The notes under the pieces were generated by a model. The model was not told where the DNA came from and ran no database searches. It saw only the letters and a list, made by a program, of their open reading frames with translations. This document shows positions 46,997-55,603 of a stretch of 64,000 nucleotides of DNA, piece by piece. Each line of letters starts with the position of its first letter. Position 1 is the stretch's first letter. The position numbers and the translations under genes are program-made. Origin of the DNA: Halopseudomonas litoralis (GTDB lineage: Bacteria > Pseudomonadota > Gammaproteobacteria > Pseudomonadales > Pseudomonadaceae); contig NZ_LT629748.1 of assembly GCF_900105005.1 (NCBI RefSeq), forward strand, positions 2,728,001-2,792,000, read 5' to 3'.

Positions 46997-48376
46997 TCAG
47001 GTACGCCGCCTGCCTGGAGCCAGCCTTTCGCTGGGCAAGCGAACATGGAAGGCCGCGCCACCCAGTGCTGAATCTTCCAGGCTCAGTTCACCATCGTAGC
47101 TTTCGATGATATCGCGAACCACGGACAGCCCGATGCCCTGCCCCGGGTGGGCCGTATCCAGGCGCTCACCCCGACCTATTACCCGCTGACGCTGACTCTC
47201 CGGCACACCGGGCCCGTCATCTTCGACAGTGATCTCACAAACACCCTGACGTGCGGTCGCTCTGACTCTGATATGCGAGATACTCAGACGGTAGGCATTT
47301 TCCAGCAGGTTGCCCAGCAACTCCAGTAATGCACCCTCTTCCATCGGCACCTGAAAATCATCACTGATATCAAACGCCACTCGCACCGGCTTCTCTTGAT
47401 AAACCTTGCTCAGCGCCTCGCAGAGCTTCGCAACTACCGGCGCCAGCCTGGCCTGATGCAATACCAGGCCACTGCGGCGCAGACTGGCTCGCTGCAATTG
47501 ATAGTCGATCTGCTGGCTCATCCGCTCGATCTGGTCCTGCAACACACGGGATTGCTCATTGCGGCCTGGTTGCTCGCGGATCTTTTCCGCCACGGTCTGC
47601 AGCACCGCCAGCGGCGTTTTCAGGCTGTGAGCCAGATCCGCCAGCGAATCACGATACCGCGTCTGCTGCAGGCGCTCGCTGTCGAGCAGGCGATTCAAGG
47701 AGCGCGTCAAACGTGCAAGCTCGGCAGGATGTTTATCCGTCAGCGCAGCACGTCTGCCCTGCTCGATTTCGTTGAGCTCCCGCCGCACACCACCCAGTGA
47801 GCGCAGGCTCCAGGTCAGCCCGAGCCAGAGCAGCACCAGCAGAATCAACAATCCGCCACCCAGCCATGACCGCAACTTCTGACTGAAGCTTTTCTGCAGA
47901 GGTGCGAACTCGCTGCTCGGCAACATTGTGATGAAGCTCAGCGGCAGTTCATCATCCCCCGCCAGGTTCACTTCCACGTCGTAGACGTAGTATTCCCGCT
48001 GATCCAGGTCACGTATGCGCAGAAAGTCGATACGGTTGCCGCTGAAGTGCGGCAGATAGCTCAACTGCTCGTCTTCAGTAGAGCGCGAGTGCCAGATCAG
48101 GTTGCCCGCCACGTCATGCACGTAGCCCAGCAGCTTGGCTTCAGGCAGGTTGAACTCTTCATCTGGCATGTGTTCCGGCATGACCAGCTTGCCATCAACC
48201 ACAGTAGCCACGCTGATCAGGGTAGCCGCATCAGCAGCCAGGCGCTGCTGGACGACCTGCTCGAGAGTCTGATCGAACACATTCTGCAACGCCGGCAGCA
48301 ACGCCAGCACGAAGAGCATGGCAAAGCCGGCGGCACTGAACACCAACCGGGAACGCAGTGAGCGCATCAATGGCAT
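46997..48376 (-). CDS. phoQ: Sensor histidine kinase PhoQ
   Basis: The 459-residue membrane kinase has a first helix (about 12-30), a periplasmic sensor (about 31-165), a second helix (LLILLVLLWLGLTW), a HAMP-like linker, the H box LAHSLKTPLAVLQ, the N box NLLENAYRLS, and DDGPGVPE and GQGIGLSVV. The sequence matches P. aeruginosa PhoQ closely in my recollection. It senses low Mg2+ and cationic peptides and phosphorylates PhoP. The start overlaps the phoP stop; an ATG at 48367 is an alternative. Confidence 0.93.
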   Translation of the reverse strand: MPLMRSLRSRLVFSAAGFAMLFVLALLPALQNVFDQTLEQVVQQRLAADAATLISVATVVDGKLVMPEHMPDEEFNLPEAKLLGYVHDVAGNLIWHSRSTEDEQLSYLPHFSGNRIDFLRIRDLDQREYYVYDVEVNLAGDDELPLSFITMLPSSEFAPLQKSFSQKLRSWLGGGLLILLVLLWLGLTWSLRSLGGVRRELNEIEQGRRAALTDKHPAELARLTRSLNRLLDSERLQQTRYRDSLADLAHSLKTPLAVLQTVAEKIREQPGRNEQSRVLQDQIERMSQQIDYQLQRASLRRSGLVLHQARLAPVVAKLCEALSKVYQEKPVRVAFDISDDFQVPMEEGALLELLGNLLENAYRLSISHIRVRATARQGVCEITVEDDGPGVPESQRQRVIGRGERLDTAHPGQGIGLSVVRDIIESYDGELSLEDSALGGAAFHVRLPSERLAPGRRRT

Positions 48377-49044
48377 TGCCCGACAAACAGGTAGCCCTGG
48401 CCGCGCACCGTTTCGATCAGCTCGCGCTCTCCAGCCGTCTCCAGCTTGCGACGCAACCGCCCGACCAATACCTCAATGACATTGGAGTCACGGTCGTCAT
48501 CGTCGGGATACAACTGCTCGATCAGTCGATCCTTGGCCACCACCTGCTGATGATGGCGCATCAGATATTCGAGAATCCGGTATTCAAAGGCCGTGAGCGG
48601 CAACGCCTTATCATCGACCATGGCCTGCTTGCGGTTCAGGTCCAGCACAAGTGTTCCGGTACTGATCCGTGCCTGAACAAAACCCGAGGAGCGCCGCACC
48701 AGAGCATTCAGCCGCGCCTCCAGCTCTTCGAACTGAAAGGGTTTGACCACATAATCATCCGCACCGCAGGTCAACCCTTCGACCTTGTCCTGCCAACTGC
48801 CACGGGCAGTCAATATCAGAATTGGGAAGGTCCGACCCATGCTGCGTAATTGGCGGATAAGATCCAGTCCACCCATGCCAGGCAAGCCCAGGTCGATGAT
48901 GGCGATATCGTGGTTGAACTGCTGAGCCTGAAACACGCCATCCTCGGCGCTGTCGACGGCATCGACAATATGCCCCGCCTCACCGAAGCGCGTGGACAGG
49001 TGGTGGCGCAACAGCGCCTCGTCTTCTACCAACAGAAGCTTCAT
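48367..49044 (-). CDS. phoP: Response regulator PhoP
   Basis: This 225-residue OmpR-type regulator has a receiver domain with acidic residues in VEDE and the phospho-Asp in IIDLGLPGMGG, and LTARGS and the Lys of VVKPF further on. The C-terminal winged helix includes LTAFEYRILEYLMRHH. Length equals that of P. aeruginosa PhoP. GGAGG nine bases before the ATG sets the start. It is the second gene of oprH-phoP-phoQ, behind a hairpin. Confidence 0.94.
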   Translation of the reverse strand: MKLLLVEDEALLRHHLSTRFGEAGHIVDAVDSAEDGVFQAQQFNHDIAIIDLGLPGMGGLDLIRQLRSMGRTFPILILTARGSWQDKVEGLTCGADDYVVKPFQFEELEARLNALVRRSSGFVQARISTGTLVLDLNRKQAMVDDKALPLTAFEYRILEYLMRHHQQVVAKDRLIEQLYPDDDDRDSNVIEVLVGRLRRKLETAGERELIETVRGQGYLFVGQCH

Positions 49045-49090
49045 GCTGCTGCCTCCGATAGTGGGACTGTTGGCCGGAACTGGCGCATGC

Positions 49091-49125
49091 AAAACCGCCC
49101 GGCATCAGATTCTGCTGCCGGGCGG
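49091..49125 (-). terminator. Partial terminator/attenuator between oprH and phoP
   Basis: CCGCCCGGCA and TGCCGGGCGG form a 10-base perfect stem (outer ends 49095 and 49125) followed on the minus strand by TTTTGC. It lies 18 bases past the oprH stop and 46 bases before the phoP ribosome binding region ends. A leaky stop would give abundant OprH and less PhoPQ. Confidence 0.65.
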
Positions 49126-49143
49126 GTCGGGTTCACACCGGAA

Positions 49144-49749
49144 TCAGAAGTGATAGTTTAAACCGAGATAGGCCTGATCCGAGCTCTTCAGGTCAAAAGA
49201 GCCGCCCACACTGCGGTCTCGGGCGTTCAGGCTGGCATCGACAGTCGTGCGCAGATAGCGGTAGCCAGCTTCGATCGAGAAGTCCGGGTTCAGGCTGTGC
49301 AGGATACCCGCCTGCAGACCACCTGCCAGACCAAGATCACTGTCGCGATGGAATCCGGGTGAATCCTGCTCCAGCTTGACCAGACCGGCAGTGACGCCGC
49401 CGAACAGTCTGGTGCTGTCCGCAACCGGCAGGAACAGATCGTAGCTGCCGAGCAGGTTCTGCTGGCGCAGTTTGTAGCGGCTGGAATAGGTATCCGATAC
49501 GTATTCATAGGTCAGGTACATGCGTCCGGTGTCATCCTGAACACCACCGCGAACGCCCCAGGTACCGGAATTATTGATGGTGTCGTCCAGGCGGCTGGTT
49601 TGCGAGCTGCCCTTGAGGGCACTGGAGCGGTCGATGTTATTGCTGGTTTCGCCCCAGGTCAGTCCGACGAAGTTGTCCTGAGCAAATGCCGGCAGGCTGG
49701 CAAACGCCATGGTAGTACCGACGGCAATCAGTTTCAGTGTGGTTTTCAT
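49144..49749 (-). CDS. oprH: Outer membrane protein OprH
   Basis: The 201-residue protein has a signal peptide (ending near SLPAFA, residue 23) and a beta-barrel with alternating hydrophobic strands and a terminal Phe (LGLNYHF). DNFVGLTWGETSNNI and KLRQQNLLGSYDLFLP are near-identical to P. aeruginosa OprH. It binds LPS and stabilises the outer membrane when divalent cations are scarce. GGAGAG precedes the ATG, and PhoP boxes lie just upstream. It heads oprH-phoP-phoQ. Confidence 0.94.
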   Translation of the reverse strand: MKTTLKLIAVGTTMAFASLPAFAQDNFVGLTWGETSNNIDRSSALKGSSQTSRLDDTINNSGTWGVRGGVQDDTGRMYLTYEYVSDTYSSRYKLRQQNLLGSYDLFLPVADSTRLFGGVTAGLVKLEQDSPGFHRDSDLGLAGGLQAGILHSLNPDFSIEAGYRYLRTTVDASLNARDRSVGGSFDLKSSDQAYLGLNYHF

Positions 49750-49782
49750 GGCTTGGCTCTCCGTTGATAAATGATGGGAGAC

Positions 49783-49838
49783 AGCATGCCAGCCCGCCGC
49801 TGAACCTAGCCTGAACTCTTGCTGAACCTGAGCTGAAC
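49783..49838 (-). promoter_or_regulatory. PhoP-regulated promoter with four GTTCAG half-sites
   Basis: On the minus strand four perfect GTTCAG hexamers occur at 49838-49833, 49827-49822, 49816-49811 and 49805-49800, each 11 bases apart (one helical turn). This is two tandem PhoP boxes. The -10-like CATGCT (49788-49783) begins 11 bases after the last hexamer, close to the spacing known for PhoP-activated promoters, and no -35 box is present. Autoregulation of oprH-phoP-phoQ is expected. Confidence 0.88.
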
Positions 49839-49957
49839 GAGCGGCAATCAGCGCCCGAACAGATAGACGCAAATACGCGCTGTCTCTCCGGATTGCCCGT
49901 TTATGACCGTAAGTGGAGGACAAGTGAGCAATGGAGTCGAGAAGAGAAGAAATAGCG

Positions 49958-49991
49958 AAAAAACAACAGGTGGCGGGATTGCCCCGCCACC
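49958..49991 (-). terminator. Rho-independent terminator of serA
   Basis: GGTGGCGGG (49969-49977) and CCCGCCACC (49983-49991) form a 9-base perfect stem with a 5-base loop. On the minus strand it is followed by TGTTGTTTTTTC. It begins eight bases after the serA stop. Confidence 0.92.
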
Positions 49992-49999
49992 CAGTCACA

Positions 50000-51229
50000 T
50001 CAGAACAACACGCGGCAGCGAATGGTACCGGTGATCTCGTGGAGTTTTTCCAGCGCCAGATCGGAGTACGCAGCATCGACGTCGATGACCACATAACCGA
50101 CCTTCTCGTTGGTCTGCAGATACTGACCGGAGATGTTGATGCCGTTGCTGGCGAACACCTGGTTGATCTCGCTCATCACACCCGGGATGTTCTGGTGTAT
50201 GTGCAGCAGGCGGTGCTTGCCCGGATGCGATGGCAGCGCCACTTCGGGGAAGTTGACCGAGGTAATGGAGGTACCGTTGTCGCTGTAGCGCACCAGCTTC
50301 TCAGCCACTTCCAGACCGATGTTGGCCTGGGCTTCCATGGTCGAGCCACCGATGTGCGGAGTCAACAGACAGTTGTCGAACTCACGCAGCGGCGAAATGA
50401 ACTCGTCCTTGTTGGAACGCGGCTCGACCGGGAACACATCGATGGCCGCACCGTTCAGGTGCTTGTCGGCCAGTGCTGCGGCCAGTGCGTCGATCTCGAC
50501 CACGGTGCCACGCGCAGCGTTGATCAGGATGCCGCCCTTCTTCATGGCACGGATTTCCTTCTCGCCGATCATCCACTTGGTAGCGGCGGTTTCCGGCACA
50601 TGCAGGGTGACGATATCAGCGGTACCCAGCAGTTCGGTGAGCGAGCCGACCTGTTGCGCATTGCCCAGCGGCAGCTTGGTCACCACATCATAGAAAATCA
50701 CCTGCATGCCCAGGCTTTCCGCCAGTACCGAAAGCTGAGTACCGATAGAGCCGTAACCGACGATGCCCAGTTTCTTGCCGCGAATCTCGAAGGAGTCGGT
50801 GGCGCTCTTCAACCAGCCGCCACGGTGGGCGACCGCGTTCTTCTCGGGAATGCCGCGCAGCAGCAGAATGGCCTCGGCCAGCACCAGCTCGGCAACCGAA
50901 CGGGTATTGGAATACGGCGCGTTGAACACCGCCACACCCATCTCACGGGCCGTGTCGAGATCAACCTGGTTGGTGCCGATGCAGAAACAGCCGATGGCTA
51001 CCAGTTTGTTTGCATGCTGAAGCACGTCCGCAGTCAGCTGGGTACGGGAACGGACACCAATAAAGTGCGCCTCGGCGATCGCTTCCTTGAGTTGTTCTTC
51101 CGGCAACGAGCCAGTGTGATAATCGATATTGGTGTAACCGGCTGCCTTCAGAGTGTCGACGGCAGTCTGGTGCACACCCTCGAGGAGCAGAAACTTGATT
51201 TTGCTTTTGTCCAGCGAGGTTTTAGCCAT
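50000..51229 (-). CDS. serA: D-3-phosphoglycerate dehydrogenase
   Basis: This 409-residue enzyme of serine synthesis has GIVGYGSIGTQLSVLAESLG for NAD binding, the catalytic Arg in NAARGTVVEIDAL and the His in LTPHIGGSTMEAQ. The C-terminal ACT domain (about 335-409) mediates serine inhibition. Length matches E. coli SerA. It can also reduce 2-oxoglutarate to D-2-hydroxyglutarate, which links it to the divergent gene. A strong terminator follows. Confidence 0.96.
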   Translation of the reverse strand: MAKTSLDKSKIKFLLLEGVHQTAVDTLKAAGYTNIDYHTGSLPEEQLKEAIAEAHFIGVRSRTQLTADVLQHANKLVAIGCFCIGTNQVDLDTAREMGVAVFNAPYSNTRSVAELVLAEAILLLRGIPEKNAVAHRGGWLKSATDSFEIRGKKLGIVGYGSIGTQLSVLAESLGMQVIFYDVVTKLPLGNAQQVGSLTELLGTADIVTLHVPETAATKWMIGEKEIRAMKKGGILINAARGTVVEIDALAAALADKHLNGAAIDVFPVEPRSNKDEFISPLREFDNCLLTPHIGGSTMEAQANIGLEVAEKLVRYSDNGTSITSVNFPEVALPSHPGKHRLLHIHQNIPGVMSEINQVFASNGINISGQYLQTNEKVGYVVIDVDAAYSDLALEKLHEITGTIRCRVLF

Positions 51230-51402
51230 GTGTCAGTTACCCGTAATGCTGATGTATGATGGTCCGTCAGGTTTTTCGGCGTTTTCTCCGTCGCTGACCT
51301 GTTTCGGAAGCCGCATATGCTAGCATAATCTCCCTTTTCCAGATGCCTGTTCGCAGCATGAAATGTGTTCAGGCCCTGCATGAATTTTGTTTGAGAGCCG
51401 CC

Positions 51403-52797
51403 ATGACCCCTGAAGCCATCATTGAAACCCTGAAAACGCTGGTCGACACCGACAAGGTTCGTACCGACAGTGAGTCACTGACCACTTGGGGCAAGGACTG
51501 GACCAAGCAGTTCGAGCCGGCCCCGCTGGCCATCGTGTTCCCCAAGAGCACCGAGCAGGTCCAGGCCCTGGTGCGCTTCGCCAATGAACATAAACTGGCG
51601 TTGACCCCGTCCGGCGGCCGCACCGGTTTGTCGGCCGCTGCAGTGGCCGCGAATGGCGAAATCGTGGTGTCCTTCGATTACATGAACCGGATTCTCGATT
51701 TCAATGCCTATGATCGCACCGTCACCTGCCAGCCGGGCGTGGTAACTGCGCAGCTGCAGCAGTATGCCGAAGAACAGGGCCTGTATTACCCCGTGGACTT
51801 TGCCTCCGCGGGCTCCAGCCAGATCGGCGGCAATATCGGCACCAACGCTGGCGGCATCAAGGTTATCCGCTATGGCATGACTCGCAACTGGGTGGCCGGC
51901 CTCAAGGTGGTGACCGGCGCCGGCGAGTTGCTCGAACTGAACAAGGGGCTGATCAAGAACGCCACTGGCTACGACCTTCGTCAGCTGTTCATCGGTGCTG
52001 AAGGCACCTTGGGCTTCGTCGTCGAGGCGACCATGCGCCTGGAACGGGCACCGAAGAATCTCACCGCGATGGTTCTGGGCACTCCGGATTTCGACTCCAT
52101 CATGCCGGTACTGCATGCCTTCCAGGGCAAGCTGGACCTGACCGCTTTCGAGTTCTTCTCCGACAAGGCCATGGCCAAGATAATGGACCGCGGCGACGTA
52201 CCCGCGCCCTTCGAGACCGACTGCGCCTTCTATGCCCTGCTGGAATTCGAGGCGGTGAGCGAGGAGATCGCCAACCAGGCACTGGAAACCTTCGAGTACT
52301 GCGTGGAGCAGGGCTGGGTACTGGATGGCGTCATGAGCCAGAGCGAGCAACAGTTGCAGAATCTGTGGAAGCTGCGCGAGTTCATCTCCGAGACCATCTC
52401 CCACTGGACGCCGTACAAGAACGACATCTCGGTGACCATCAGCCAGGTACCCGCCTTCCTGCGGGACATCGACGCTGTCGTCGGCGAACATTACCCCGAT
52501 TTCGAGATCGTCTGGTTCGGCCACATCGGCGACGGCAACCTGCACTTGAATATCCTCAAGCCCGACGCCATGCCCAAGGAAGAGTTCTTTGCCAAGTGCG
52601 CCAGCGTCAACCAGTGGGTGTTCGAGATCGTCCAGCGCTACAACGGCTCGATCTCCGCCGAACATGGCATGGGCATGACCAAGCGCGACTACCTGGGCTA
52701 CAGCCGCAGCGCCGAGGAAATTGCCGTGATGAAGGCGGTCAAGGCGGTGTTCGATCCGAACGGCATCATGAACCCGGGCAAGATCTTCCCGGCCTGA
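51403..52797 (+). CDS. FAD-linked D-2-hydroxyglutarate dehydrogenase
   Basis: The 464-residue FAD oxidoreductase has a PCMH FAD domain (PSGGRTGLSAAAVA, about residue 67; IGGNIGTNAGG later) and a C-terminal substrate domain with metal ligands in FGHIGDGNLHLNIL and AEHGMGMTKR. In P. stutzeri and P. aeruginosa the gene beside serA encodes D2HGDH, which recovers the D-2-hydroxyglutarate made by SerA. The ATG at 51403 (GAGAG upstream) is preferred to a frame open from 51343. A D-lactate dehydrogenase is the alternative. Confidence 0.87.
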   Translation: MTPEAIIETLKTLVDTDKVRTDSESLTTWGKDWTKQFEPAPLAIVFPKSTEQVQALVRFANEHKLALTPSGGRTGLSAAAVAANGEIVVSFDYMNRILDFNAYDRTVTCQPGVVTAQLQQYAEEQGLYYPVDFASAGSSQIGGNIGTNAGGIKVIRYGMTRNWVAGLKVVTGAGELLELNKGLIKNATGYDLRQLFIGAEGTLGFVVEATMRLERAPKNLTAMVLGTPDFDSIMPVLHAFQGKLDLTAFEFFSDKAMAKIMDRGDVPAPFETDCAFYALLEFEAVSEEIANQALETFEYCVEQGWVLDGVMSQSEQQLQNLWKLREFISETISHWTPYKNDISVTISQVPAFLRDIDAVVGEHYPDFEIVWFGHIGDGNLHLNILKPDAMPKEEFFAKCASVNQWVFEIVQRYNGSISAEHGMGMTKRDYLGYSRSAEEIAVMKAVKAVFDPNGIMNPGKIFPA

Positions 52798-52848
52798 ACG
52801 GAAGCCATCGTGCGGACGGCAAATTCATTTGCGTGCAAGGGGTAACCA

Positions 52849-53517
52849 ATGACCTACCAGCATCAATACAATGACGGAACGCCGATCGATCTGCCCCTGG
52901 GCAAAGTGGTCTGCGTGGGGCGCAACTATGCAGAACACGCGCGCGAGCTGAACAACCCGGTGCCCAGCGAACCACTGCTGTTCATCAAACCGGCCACCGC
53001 GGTAGTGCCTCTGGCCGACAGCTTCCATCTGCCAACCGGTCGTGGCGCTGTGCATTACGAAACCGAAATCGCCCTACTGATCGGCGCGCCACTGTCCGGT
53101 ACCGTCGGTCCAGGAGATGCCGCAGCGGCGATAACCGGTGTCGGCCTGGCGCTGGATCTGACCCTGCGCGAACTGCAGGACCAGCTCAAGGCCAAGGGCC
53201 ACCCATGGGAGCGGGCCAAGGCGTTTGATGCCGCCTGCCCGCTGTCCGTTTTTGTCCGCCCCGATCAAGCGCCTGCCCTGAATGACTTGCCGCTGCGATT
53301 GCAGATCAATGGCGAGCTGCGTCAGCAGGGCAACAGCGCCGAGATGATCACTCCGATCATCGCCCTGCTGCAGCATATCGCCGGGGCCTTCACCCTGTTG
53401 CCTGGCGATGTGGTGCTCACCGGGACGCCAGCCGGGGTCGGTGTGCTGAATCCCGGCGATGAATTAAAGCTGACAATCCCCGGGACCCTGCAGCAGGTCA
53501 CCCGCGTACATGAGTGA
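52849..53517 (+). CDS. Fumarylacetoacetate hydrolase family protein
   Basis: The 222-residue FAH-fold protein has CVGRNYAEHARELNNPVP, PLLFIKPATAVVPL and the metal-binding acidic pair in HYETEIALLIG, and GDVVLTGTPAGVGVLNPGDE near the end. Such proteins act as acylpyruvases or oxaloacetate tautomerases/decarboxylases. AAGGGG precedes the ATG. It lies 51 bases after the D2HGDH gene, probably co-transcribed, which suggests a role with 2-oxo acids. Confidence 0.88.
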   Translation: MTYQHQYNDGTPIDLPLGKVVCVGRNYAEHARELNNPVPSEPLLFIKPATAVVPLADSFHLPTGRGAVHYETEIALLIGAPLSGTVGPGDAAAAITGVGLALDLTLRELQDQLKAKGHPWERAKAFDAACPLSVFVRPDQAPALNDLPLRLQINGELRQQGNSAEMITPIIALLQHIAGAFTLLPGDVVLTGTPAGVGVLNPGDELKLTIPGTLQQVTRVHE

Positions 53518-53593
53518 AGCGCAGCTAGCCGCCGGGAACTTTTCCGGCGGCTAGCAGTTCTGACAGCTTTCACCGCCTTGAGGAACCCCCCTG

Positions 53594-54523
53594 TTGAAAC
53601 GTTTTCTGCTGACCGCCATTCTGCTGTTGCTGGTCACAGGCTACAGCTTCCTGCATTTCAATAATCTTGATGTCCTGCTATGGCAGAACTGGAAGCTGAA
53701 TCGCCAGCCCATGCCGGAGCAAGCCTTCGACCTGGGTCGCTACCGGGTTGAGATCGACGCATTGCCGATCACCGGGCTGGATGATGATCTTTCGGCGCTA
53801 ACCTACAACGAGAACAGCAATACGCTGTTCGGCGTCGTCAATGGCAACGCGCTGATCGTCGAGCTGAGTCTGGACGGCCGGTTGCTGCGCAGCATCCGGA
53901 TCAACGGCGTACAGGATATGGAAGGCCTGACCCATGTGACGGACAATCGTTATGTGATTGCCGAAGAACGCAAGCGGCGCTTGCTGGAAATCGAAATTCC
54001 CGACGACGCCGTGGAACTGGATGTGGCCGACGCTCCCAGTCTGACGGTGTCCATGGGTGATCAGGACAACAAAGGTCTGGAAGGTTTGTCCTGGGATGGC
54101 AAGCGTCAGCGTCTGATGGTGGTCAAGGAGCGGGATCCGATGCAGGTACTGAGCATCACCGGCTTCGTTGGACAGCCGGATGATGCTTCCATCAGCATCT
54201 CCAGCGAATCTGCGCTGCCGGCCGACCGTCTGTTCATGAACGACCTGTCTTCTCTCACTGCGGACAGCCGCAGCGGACATCTGCTTCTGCTCAGCGATGA
54301 GTCACACATGGTGGTGGAATACAGTGCCGAAGGTAAGCCCCTGAGTCTGCTGGGTTTGTGGCGCGGCATGAGCGGCCTGAGCCGGACCGTGCCGCAGGCC
54401 GAAGGGCTGACCGTCGACAGCCAGCGGCGTATCTATGTGGTCAGCGAGCCGAACCTGTTCTACCGGTTTACGCCGGTCAATCCGTCAGCAGAGAAGCCAG
54501 CAGTTCCAGTTCATTCTCGTTGA
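53594..54523 (+). CDS. SdiA-regulated domain protein (YjiK-like)
   Basis: The 309-residue protein has an N-terminal membrane anchor (about 5-22, FLLTAILLLLVTGYSF) and a beta-propeller-like domain of the SdiA-regulated family (PF06977). DLSALTYNENSNTLFGV, DNKGLEGLSWDG and MNDLSSLTADSRSGHLLLL are the repeated blade-like signatures. It probably faces the periplasm. The start is a TTG with GAGGAA upstream. Its 3' end overlaps the DUF523 gene by 47 bases on the opposite strand. Confidence 0.85.
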   Translation: MKRFLLTAILLLLVTGYSFLHFNNLDVLLWQNWKLNRQPMPEQAFDLGRYRVEIDALPITGLDDDLSALTYNENSNTLFGVVNGNALIVELSLDGRLLRSIRINGVQDMEGLTHVTDNRYVIAEERKRRLLEIEIPDDAVELDVADAPSLTVSMGDQDNKGLEGLSWDGKRQRLMVVKERDPMQVLSITGFVGQPDDASISISSESALPADRLFMNDLSSLTADSRSGHLLLLSDESHMVVEYSAEGKPLSLLGLWRGMSGLSRTVPQAEGLTVDSQRRIYVVSEPNLFYRFTPVNPSAEKPAVPVHSR

Positions 54524-54956
54524 ACACCTGCACCCCGCGGCGGCGCAAAGCGGCCGCGGTCACACCTTCACCGGCAACGCGGTTGCCGGTGAAGGTGCCA
54601 TCATAGGTTTCCTGATTCCCGCAGGAAGGGCTGCGCGCCTTGAGCACAGCGAACCTGATGCCTTGGCGGCTGACCAGTTCCACCGCAGCGGCAGCACCGG
54701 CAAGAAACGCCGCACTGACATCGCGCCCACCCACATCAACCACAGGTAGTAGCCCCTCCAGCACGGCTGCGCCCTGACCGCCGGGGATTTCCGCCGGCGG
54801 CCGGGGCGTGGGCAGACCGCCGCTGACTTCCGGGCAGAGCGCCACCACCCGTCCCTGTGCCTGCCAGTGCTGCAGCAGGGAATAAGGACCATGGGCGCTG
54901 CCGTCGTAGCGGACCGGCCGCCCCAGCAGGCAACTGCTGACAAGAATCTTCTGCAT
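54477..54956 (-). CDS. DUF523 family protein
   Basis: The 159-residue protein has the family cysteines in LVSSCLLGRPVRYDG near the N-terminus and in KARSPSCGNQETYDGTFTG, plus VAGEGVTAAALRRRG at the end. These conserved Cys suggest a metal or iron-sulphur site, but DUF523 function is unknown. The ATG is two bases after the stop of the upstream oxygenase gene, so both form an operon. A perfect 16-base inverted repeat lies inside the gene (54563-54597). Confidence 0.87.
   Translation of the reverse strand: MQKILVSSCLLGRPVRYDGSAHGPYSLLQHWQAQGRVVALCPEVSGGLPTPRPPAEIPGGQGAAVLEGLLPVVDVGGRDVSAAFLAGAAAAVELVSRQGIRFAVLKARSPSCGNQETYDGTFTGNRVAGEGVTAAALRRRGVQVFNENELELLASLLTD
54563..54597. repeat. Perfect 16-base inverted repeat inside the DUF523 gene
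   Basis: CACCTTCACCGGCAAC (54563-54578), three loop bases and its exact complement (54582-54597) lie in the coding region for GTFTGNRVAGEGV. The peptide is conserved in the family, so the codon choice alone creates the perfect hairpin. It lies 40 bases past the stop of the convergent SdiA-regulated gene and could end that transcript. Confidence 0.6.
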
Positions 54957-54958
54957 GA

Positions 54959-55603
54959 TCAATGCATCAACGGGTTGTCCGGCCGGCGCCGGAACCAGCC
55001 CACCAGGCTGGCCCGATCACGCTGCGCCTGGAGCACCTCGTGAGGTAGACTGGCGCTCATGAACACCGCCAGGGTGCCTGCCCGTGGCGGCACATCCATC
55101 ACGCCATCCGGCAGATGCAGACGCAATTCGCCGCCATCACCCGGCTGCCACTGACTATTCAGATACAGAACCACCGAGACGGTGCGCAATGGGCTGTCCT
55201 TGAATCTATCCACATGCCGCTGGTAACCGGCACCGGGGGGATACAGTGCATAGTGGGTCTCGAAGTTATCCAGGCCGAGGAACAGGGTTCGATTCAGCAC
55301 GTGGCGCAATTCCTCCATCGCCCCGATATACGCCGCGGCGGCCGCGTTGGCCGGACAGTCATCCAGCCAGCGGATATGATCCCCTCGCACCTCCGGCAGC
55401 ACCAGCTGCTCACCGGCCCGCCCTACCGCCGCTGGCTGTAAGGCTTCGCTGGCCCACAAAGAGTGGCAGTTACGCTCCAGCTCACCGATCAGTTCGTCGG
55501 GCAATGCACTCTCGGTTATCGACCAGCCGTGCACAGCAAGGCTGTCAGCCACGCAGACCAGACGGTCTGCCGCAGCGGCAGGGAACTCGGGCATCCTATT
55601 CAT
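54959..55603 (-). CDS. 2OG-Fe(II) oxygenase (prolyl 4-hydroxylase-like)
   Basis: The 214-residue protein has iron ligands visible in YQRHVDRFKDS (His-x-Asp) and SLPHEVLQAQRDR (distal His), with the 2-oxoglutarate Arg in RASLVGWF. The jelly-roll strands TVSVVLYLN and GGELRLHLPDG lie between. It resembles PiuC/P4H-type small oxygenases. The target, perhaps a protein, cannot be told. The ATG at 55603 is chosen over an open frame to 55783; another ATG lies three codons in. In operon with DUF523. Confidence 0.85.
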   Translation of the reverse strand: MNRMPEFPAAAADRLVCVADSLAVHGWSITESALPDELIGELERNCHSLWASEALQPAAVGRAGEQLVLPEVRGDHIRWLDDCPANAAAAAYIGAMEELRHVLNRTLFLGLDNFETHYALYPPGAGYQRHVDRFKDSPLRTVSVVLYLNSQWQPGDGGELRLHLPDGVMDVPPRAGTLAVFMSASLPHEVLQAQRDRASLVGWFRRRPDNPLMH

